Part shown: positions 5,878-10,219 of the stretch, in pieces | How the letters are laid out: the number at the start of each line of letters is the position of its first letter | Position numbering within the stretch: the stretch's first letter is position 1 | Origin: an uncultured Prevotellaceae bacterium | Lineage (GTDB): Bacteria > Bacteroidota > Bacteroidia > Bacteroidales > Muribaculaceae | Direction: 5' to 3' | DNA length: 10,219 nucleotides | NCBI GenBank assembly: GCA_947254205.1 | Contig: CAMYCE010000078.1 | Coordinates: 1-10,219 of the forward strand | Made by a program: the position numbers and the translations under genes | Notes under the pieces: generated by a model | What the model was told of the DNA's origin: nothing | Seen by the model: only the letters and a program-made list of their open reading frames with translations | The model's database searches: none

Positions 5878-7272
5878 ATGAAAAAGTCGATTCACCTGAT
5901 ATTCGCCTTGCTCATGCTCATAGGCGCATATTCTTGCACCGACGACACTATTGGGTCGTCAATTGCCGACACCAAGTCGTCGATTATCGAAGACTCCTCG
6001 TTTGTCATCACAGGCCATTCAGTCAAAAACAGCAAGATATTGTCGCGCACAAGTGCACAACTCTTGGGACAAGTGCACTCTCCGGGCTATGGCAGGCTCA
6101 CCAGCGATGTTGTCACCGAGCTCATGCCTGCCAACACTCTCGACACCTTGGGCGTGGCTGTTGATAGCATCCGGTCGTGTCGCTTGATGTTGCGACTCGC
6201 AACCGAGGGCTTCACAGGCGACAGCAATGCTCCAATGCGCATGGAGGTGTATAGGCTCAACAAGCAATTGCCCTCGCCTCTTTATAGCGACTTTGACCCA
6301 AGTGGCTATTACAGCAAGAGCGACTTGATGGGCACGACCACCTACTCGGTGAAAAGTTCAAGGGCTGTCGACACATTGATTGGAAACAAGAAAGTGAGCT
6401 ATCGCGAAATAGCAATACCCCTGCCCACCAGCTATGCCAAAAGCATTTTTAATCTCTACAAGAGCAATCGCGAGGCCTTCAGCGACCCCACTGTGTTTAA
6501 ACAACACTTCCCAGGGCTATACATCACCAACAGCTATGGCGAGGGGCACATCATGAACTACTACAACACCGAGCTTGAAGTGCGATTCAACAAGCACTAC
6601 AAGAACGCGAAGGTAGACACTGTGTATAAATCGGTGTTACAAGTATATGCCGCTTCTACCCCTGAAGTTGCCAGCAACAACAATGTGAAATTTGAGGTTG
6701 CCGACTCGGTGAAACAGCTCATCGACGCAGGCGAGCCCATCATCATGGGGCCAGCCGGATATGAAGTGAAGGTGAAATTCCCTATTCAAGAAATCATTGA
6801 TGCCTATAACCGCAACACCACCAATGGTCTTTCGCTCATCAATGCCCTTGAGCTATACTTGCCAGCCGAGCCCGTTGCCAACAAATATGGCATTGCTCCC
6901 CCACAATATCTGCTCATGGTGAAAGAGGGCAAGAAAGAGGCGTTTTTTACTGGCGACAGTCTCACCAACAACAGCGACTCATTCTATGCCATTTATGATG
7001 CCACCAAAAAACAATATGCGTTCAAGGGATTGCGAAATTATGTGCTCAACATCATCAACAAGCAACATGGTGTTGCAACCGAAGACGACAAAAACATGGT
7101 GCTCACACCCATTGATGTGACTACTTATGTTGCCAACGATGGCTATGGCTCTACCCAGGAAAAAACTATTATCACCAAGGTGGCTCCATCGGTTGCTTTG
7201 CCCACAGCAGTAAAATTAAAGCTCAACAAAGCAAAAATTAAGGTCGTTTATAGCAAACAATCGCTATTTTAA
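5878..7272 (+). CDS. DUF4270-like surface or periplasmic lipoprotein
   Basis: This is a 464-residue exported lipoprotein. MKKSIHLIFALLMLIGAYSC is a signal peptide with the lipidated Cys at residue 20. DDTIGSSI follows, which resembles the acidic 'C..DD..IG.S' start of the Bacteroidetes DUF4270 family. The body is rich in Ser/Thr and alternating beta-type segments, with no further membrane segment, and it ends in a lysine-rich tail (KLKLNKAKIKVV). The frame is open back to 5812, but those 22 codons overlap the upstream gene and precede the signal peptide, so I start at 5878. It begins 28 bases after the GT5-like gene and is probably co-transcribed with it. The family's biochemical role is not established; an outer-membrane location is an inference from family and host phylum. 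Confidence 0.85.
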   Translation: MKKSIHLIFALLMLIGAYSCTDDTIGSSIADTKSSIIEDSSFVITGHSVKNSKILSRTSAQLLGQVHSPGYGRLTSDVVTELMPANTLDTLGVAVDSIRSCRLMLRLATEGFTGDSNAPMRMEVYRLNKQLPSPLYSDFDPSGYYSKSDLMGTTTYSVKSSRAVDTLIGNKKVSYREIAIPLPTSYAKSIFNLYKSNREAFSDPTVFKQHFPGLYITNSYGEGHIMNYYNTELEVRFNKHYKNAKVDTVYKSVLQVYAASTPEVASNNNVKFEVADSVKQLIDAGEPIIMGPAGYEVKVKFPIQEIIDAYNRNTTNGLSLINALELYLPAEPVANKYGIAPPQYLLMVKEGKKEAFFTGDSLTNNSDSFYAIYDATKKQYAFKGLRNYVLNIINKQHGVATEDDKNMVLTPIDVTTYVANDGYGSTQEKTIITKVAPSVALPTAVKLKLNKAKIKVVYSKQSLF

Positions 7273-7275
7273 TCG

Positions 7276-7283
7276 TAACTTTG
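7276..7283 (+). promoter_or_regulatory. -7 promoter element for tRNA-Thr
   Basis: TAACTTTG matches the Bacteroidetes -7 consensus exactly. It starts three bases after the lipoprotein stop codon, so the rest of the promoter would lie inside the end of that gene. No TTTG is seen at the usual distance upstream. Start near 7290 would give a leader of about 40 bases, containing a six-pair hairpin (GCGATG 7304-7309 with CATCGC 7319-7324), before the tRNA at 7329. Confidence 0.6.
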
Positions 7284-7328
7284 CACTCGCAAAAACAAGC
7301 ATAGCGATGCCCTTGTCGCATCGCAACA

Positions 7329-7401
7329 GCCGCAATAGCTCAGTTGGTAGAGCATTTCATTCGTAACGAAAAGGTCGCGGGTTCGAGTCCCGCTCGCGGC
7401 T
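7329..7401 (+). tRNA. tRNA-Thr (anticodon CGU)
   Basis: A full 73-base cloverleaf is visible. It has acceptor GCCGCAA/TCGCGGC, D-arm GCTC...GAGC, anticodon stem TTTCA/CGAAA around loop TTCGTAA, T-arm GCGGG-TTCGAGT-CCCGC and a T discriminator base. The anticodon CGT (7362-7364) reads ACG, threonine. CCA is not encoded and must be added after transcription. Two A-C mismatches occur, at acceptor pair 6-67 (7334/7395) and anticodon-stem pair 31-39 (7359/7367). The rest is canonical and the gene has its own promoter element and terminator, so it is probably active. Confidence 0.95.
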
Positions 7402-7417
7402 CTCAAGCCAAAAGCCC

Positions 7418-7448
7418 AATCCTCGGTTCACACGCCGAGGATTTTTTT
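7418..7448 (+). terminator. Intrinsic terminator after tRNA-Thr
   Basis: AATCCTCGG (7418-7426) pairs perfectly with CCGAGGATT (7435-7443) around an 8-base loop, and the T-run continues to 7448. It lies 16 bases after the tRNA 3' end. Confidence 0.93.
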
Positions 7449-7462
7449 ATCTGCAAATCTCC

Positions 7463-7493
7463 TTTGATGATTGTTCTTTTTTTTCTATATTTG
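7463..7493 (+). promoter_or_regulatory. Bacteroides-type promoter for the secreted-protein pair
   Basis: TTTG at 7463-7466 and TATATTTG at 7486-7493 are separated by 19 bases, an exact match to the Bacteroidetes -33/-7 pattern. Start near 7500 gives a leader of about 48 bases before the ATG at 7548. Confidence 0.8.
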
Positions 7494-7547
7494 TAGACAA
7501 GGGCATGCTATCAATAGTGCCCAACAACGTCATAAAAAAAAGAATAT

Positions 7548-8102
7548 ATGAAACCTATGCACATCATAGCCATAGTTGTAGCCCTGTTGCTCACAACTCC
7601 TGCAATGGCAATCACACCTGTGAACACCGACACAGCAGCCACTCAACAAGTGCCCCCAGCCACAATGCCCTGTGAATTTTATGGCTGCCAATTGGGCTCC
7701 ACAACCTTTGAGGAGGCCAAACAAAAACTCACAGCACGCAAGCTCACAATCGAAAATGACGGACAAAACATCATGCTCATGAACTCCACCTTTGAGCAAT
7801 TTCAATTCTCGGCATCTCTATTCATGTTTAGCGATAAAGGCATTTTTAATAGCATCACTTTTTTGCAAAGTGGAATGACCAAAAGCGAAGCTATTGAATT
7901 GTCGCACAGGTTGCAAGCCACGCTCAACAGCAAAAACATCATGATTAAAAGAGTGATTGATGGTTTTGACTGCTATTTTTCGAGTGCAGGCAACATCACC
8001 TGCCAACTCTCGGCCCAAGCCGGAGGTGAAGAAAGCAACGACTATTTTGTGAGACTCGATTTTCAAGTGGGAACACCCGACCTCACTGGTAGCGACAAAT
8101 AA
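7548..8102 (+). CDS. Small secreted protein of unknown function
   Basis: This is a 184-residue protein that I do not recognise. Residues 1-21 (MKPMHIIAIVVALLLTTPAMA) form a Sec signal peptide with an AMA cleavage site. There is no lipobox Cys at the cut, so the mature product is probably a soluble periplasmic protein of about 163 residues. A Thr/Pro-rich linker (22-41) precedes a folded part that starts FYGCQLGSTTFEEAKQKL. This resembles, in general style only, the 'G..LG.t.eea...L' pattern of small Bacteroidetes exported domains. Four cysteines (42, 47, 142, 152) could form two disulfides. A second ATG at 7557 would also keep the signal peptide. It has a strong promoter of its own, and the next gene follows after 31 bases, suggesting co-transcription. 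Confidence 0.85.
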   Translation: MKPMHIIAIVVALLLTTPAMAITPVNTDTAATQQVPPATMPCEFYGCQLGSTTFEEAKQKLTARKLTIENDGQNIMLMNSTFEQFQFSASLFMFSDKGIFNSITFLQSGMTKSEAIELSHRLQATLNSKNIMIKRVIDGFDCYFSSAGNITCQLSAQAGGEESNDYFVRLDFQVGTPDLTGSDK

Positions 8103-8133
8103 ATAAACACAGCTCACGCACACACACATCAAG

Positions 8134-9348
8134 ATGGAAATTTCGGTTAAAGACTTCATGCAGATGCAGCCCAACAACCCACGAGTGGTTGAAAGCGACA
8201 AATACTACTTGCAACTGGCCTTGTTGCTGGCCAAGTTGTGGGACAATAGCCACAAGTTTCTCGCCCTGCCCGAAGCCACTCGGCAAGCGGTGGTGCTGGC
8301 TGTGGTGGGCTACTATCAAGATGTGATAGCCGATGCTGGGATATGGCGATCGTTTGTAGAGGCACACAAGCATCTATATGGCACTCCTTTGCCTTTCTAT
8401 GACTGCGATGGTGACGACTACATTGAATATGAGCTCAACCTGCAAGACGTGCAATTTGTGATATGGTACACTATCGATGGCCACACACACAACAACTGCG
8501 AGTTCTTGCCCCTCGACAGCAACATCGAGTGGCTTGCCCGGCTCTTCTACAAGGTGCTCGACAAGGAATATGAAACAGCCCCCACGCCCACCGAATATAA
8601 CATGGTGATGGGAGTTGACATCGATGATGTTGAAGATGCCAATGCCATATACGACTTGAGCAGATGGCTATTTTTTGACTGCTATTTCATGAAACCAGCC
8701 GCCAAACTTGCTCTTGCACAGCAACGCATTGAAACACGGGAACTCAAGAAAAAAGCAGCGAAAAATCTTGAAGATCAACTACACGACCTTGCCGATCGCA
8801 CCATGCTCAACCACCCCACCGGCCCACTGGCTTTCACCATTGGGCAATGGATTGAACTCATTGTAGGTGGCACAATGCCTGCCAATGAGCCTCTCCCCTC
8901 AAAAGAGCCACACAAGCTCTACTCACAGCTCATTAAAGCCACCGGTGGCAGCGAGATAGCATTTTTTGGAAGCTATGATGAAATGGAAAATTTCTTGTGC
9001 AACAAAATGGGCTGGCCCAAGCAAGATGGTGGCAACCTGCCACAAATGATGAAATTCAACAACTTTGTGATTTTGGGCAATCGCAACCGAGGCATGCTCA
9101 TTGCCCACGATGTGGCACAATTTATTGCCCACCCCGGCAATCCATGCTACGATGCTGCGCAAGCCACTGCACAGGCACATGAAATGGTTATCCGTCAAGG
9201 CTGTTGCCCTGTCGACCTCATAAAATATGCCTTCGGCCATGGGCTTGTGCCCGATGCCAAGCTCCCGGGCGACACAACGGGCCGATTGTTGCACGACAAC
9301 TGGGACTTTCTCGCCCGGCTCTATCAGCAATATTACTACAACGACTAA
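8134..9348 (+). CDS. Uncharacterised 404-residue cytosolic protein, possibly DUF3843 family
   Basis: No signal peptide or membrane segment is visible. The N-terminus (EISVKDFMQMQPNN, then SDKYYLQLALLLAKLW) and the C-terminal half recall, from memory, a Bacteroidales-only family annotated DUF3843; I cannot confirm this here. The C-terminal half includes KLYSQLIKATGGSE at 261-274, CNKMGW at 289-294, GMLIAHDVAQF at 320-330, CPVDLIKYAFGHGLVPDA at 358-375 and a final NWDFLARLYQQYYYND. The protein is rich in Trp, Tyr and acidic residues. A basic, probably helical or coiled-coil segment (about 195-222, RIETRELKKKAAKNLEDQL) divides N- and C-terminal parts. No nuclease, kinase or metal-site motif stands out. 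It starts 31 bases after the secreted-protein gene with no promoter or terminator between, so it probably shares that transcript. Confidence 0.85.
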   Translation: MEISVKDFMQMQPNNPRVVESDKYYLQLALLLAKLWDNSHKFLALPEATRQAVVLAVVGYYQDVIADAGIWRSFVEAHKHLYGTPLPFYDCDGDDYIEYELNLQDVQFVIWYTIDGHTHNNCEFLPLDSNIEWLARLFYKVLDKEYETAPTPTEYNMVMGVDIDDVEDANAIYDLSRWLFFDCYFMKPAAKLALAQQRIETRELKKKAAKNLEDQLHDLADRTMLNHPTGPLAFTIGQWIELIVGGTMPANEPLPSKEPHKLYSQLIKATGGSEIAFFGSYDEMENFLCNKMGWPKQDGGNLPQMMKFNNFVILGNRNRGMLIAHDVAQFIAHPGNPCYDAAQATAQAHEMVIRQGCCPVDLIKYAFGHGLVPDAKLPGDTTGRLLHDNWDFLARLYQQYYYND

Positions 9349-9404
9349 AAGTCACTGAAATTAAAACTATTTTTATTATTCACCATAATTTAAATTTTAT
9401 TGAA

Positions 9405-10115
9405 ATGAACGCATTGAAAGGTTGGATTCTCGAAGCAGTCATCATTGCTGCCGGAATCATTGTGCTGGGATTGTGCCTCAAGAGTGGCATCGACAACTAT
9501 GTGAACAAAGATCGCAAAGTCACCGTGAAAGGGCTTGCCGAAATGGAGATGCCTGCCGACAAGGTGACGTGGCCCATTGTGACCAAGGAGATGGGCAACG
9601 ACTTGCAAATGCTCTATGCCGACATTAAGTTGAAAAATCACACCGTGGTTGCATTTCTCAAGAAAAATGGCATCAACGACGCCGAAATCAGCGTTGAGGC
9701 TCCACGCGTAAACGACCGTGAGGCCAACGACTACAGTGGCAACCAGTCGGAATATCGCTACAACGTGACCAACGTGATTACCGTGACCTCAAAGCAGGTC
9801 AACAAGGTGAGAGCCATCAAGGCCAAGCAAGGCGAGTTGCTCACCCAAGGCGTGGCTATCATCGACAGCTATGATGAGGGTGGCATCAGGTTTGAATTCA
9901 CATCGTTTAAAGACGTGAAAGCCAAAATGATGGAAGAAGCCATCAACAACGCTCGCAAAACTGCCGACCAGTTTGCCAAGATGAGTGGTGGCAAGCTCAA
10001 CAAAATCATCACTGCCGACCAAGGCCAGTTCACGATTGAAAACCGCGACGAAAACACGCCCTACATCAAATCGTTGCGTGTGGTGTCGACAATCACCTAT
10101 TCACTCAAGAACTAA
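9405..10115 (+). CDS. Membrane-anchored SIMPL-domain (DUF541) protein
   Basis: This is a 236-residue protein. One N-terminal hydrophobic segment (about 8-26, LEAVIIAAGIIVLGLCL) should anchor it in the inner membrane with the rest in the periplasm. The domain starts RKVTVKGLAEMEMPADKVTWPI (37-58), the standard opening of SIMPL proteins. Further family features are the long helix KMMEEAINNARKTADQFAKMSG (174-195) and the terminal strand SLRVVSTITYSL (223-234). SIMPL proteins assemble into periplasmic oligomers in some species, but no general function is established. The open frame runs back to 9204, but those 67 codons overlap the upstream gene in another frame and lack homology, so I start at the ATG at 9405. 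The 56-base gap upstream is A/T-rich without a clear TAnnTTTG, so co-transcription with the upstream gene or a non-consensus promoter is possible. Confidence 0.92.
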   Translation: MNALKGWILEAVIIAAGIIVLGLCLKSGIDNYVNKDRKVTVKGLAEMEMPADKVTWPIVTKEMGNDLQMLYADIKLKNHTVVAFLKKNGINDAEISVEAPRVNDREANDYSGNQSEYRYNVTNVITVTSKQVNKVRAIKAKQGELLTQGVAIIDSYDEGGIRFEFTSFKDVKAKMMEEAINNARKTADQFAKMSGGKLNKIITADQGQFTIENRDENTPYIKSLRVVSTITYSLKN

Positions 10116-10219
10116 GCACGACTCAACGGTTTTTCTCGGTGGGTAGAGACGATGCATGGAGGCATTTAAACCCCAATCGGTCATTAGGTCGCAATAAGAA
10201 AATATCTTAGGCTTTTCCT
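10116..10219. other. Non-coding right end, no gene seen
   Basis: These 104 bases hold no convincing open frame and no strong terminator. A five-pair hairpin TAAGA/TCTTA (10195-10199 with 10205-10209) with four T residues shortly after (10213-10216) is too weak to call. The middle stretch CCCCAATCGGTCATTAGG (10171-10188) does not resemble coding sequence and might be an interspersed non-coding element. I cannot test that within one window. Confidence 0.4.

Noticed and set aside
9204..9404. Upstream extension of the SIMPL gene overlapping the preceding gene
   Set aside because: The 67 extra residues are a frame-shifted reading of the upstream gene's 3' end and would bury the N-terminal membrane anchor that begins after the ATG at 9405.
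1..10219. A possible hidden defence or mobile system
   Set aside because: I looked for transposase, integrase, nuclease, toxin-antitoxin, reverse transcriptase and CRISPR signs on both strands. The genes are housekeeping or conserved Bacteroidales families, with similar base and codon use throughout.

Overview
The window looks like a chromosomal housekeeping segment from a gut-type Bacteroidota, most likely order Bacteroidales (Muribaculaceae- or Prevotellaceae-like; the genus cannot be fixed from sequence alone). The evidence is several promoters of the Bacteroides form (TTTG, 19-20 bases, TAnnTTTG), starts with A-rich leaders and no Shine-Dalgarno, a DUF4270-type lipoprotein, a stand-alone glycogen-synthase N-terminal domain, and best-recognised proteins all of Bacteroidales character. 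All eight protein genes are on the + strand; only a cut tRNA-Val at the left edge is on the - strand. I see no insertion sequence, phage gene, CRISPR array or defence cassette.

Layout. (1) 1-160: the 5' part of tRNA-Val(UAC), reading left, and purB, reading right, have back-to-back promoters. (2) 254-1597: purB (adenylosuccinate lyase), then a hairpin terminator. (3) 1732-3331: own promoter, a leader of about 115 bases with a GAGA-loop hairpin, then an RsuA/RluB-family pseudouridine synthase. A disordered N-terminus of about 240 residues precedes its S4 and catalytic domains; it holds a 19-residue tandem duplication and 13 copies of the heptad QQGGYR[P/Q]. (4) 3350-3396: a long near-perfect hairpin without a U-tract, then asnS (3421-4821) and a textbook terminator. 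(5) 4980-7272: a promoter, an orphan GT5 (GlgA-like) N-terminal domain with altered active-site motifs, and 28 bases later a DUF4270-like lipoprotein. (6) 7276-7448: tRNA-Thr(CGU) with its own promoter and terminator. (7) 7463-9348: a strong promoter, a small secreted protein of unknown function and a 404-residue uncharacterised cytosolic protein 31 bases downstream. (8) 9405-10115: a membrane-anchored SIMPL/DUF541 protein, then 104 bases with no gene.

How the genes relate. purB, the pseudouridine synthase and asnS serve purine synthesis, rRNA modification and translation; terminators or hairpins separate them, so they are neighbours rather than one tight operon. The GT5-like/DUF4270 pair and the secreted/uncharacterised pair look like two-gene transcription units. 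No clearly new multi-gene system is visible. The points most worth a second look are the FUS/RGG-like repetitive tail on the pseudouridine synthase, the probable GT5 pseudoenzyme paired with a lipoprotein, the unexplained hairpin before asnS, and the uncharacterised secreted/cytosolic pair.
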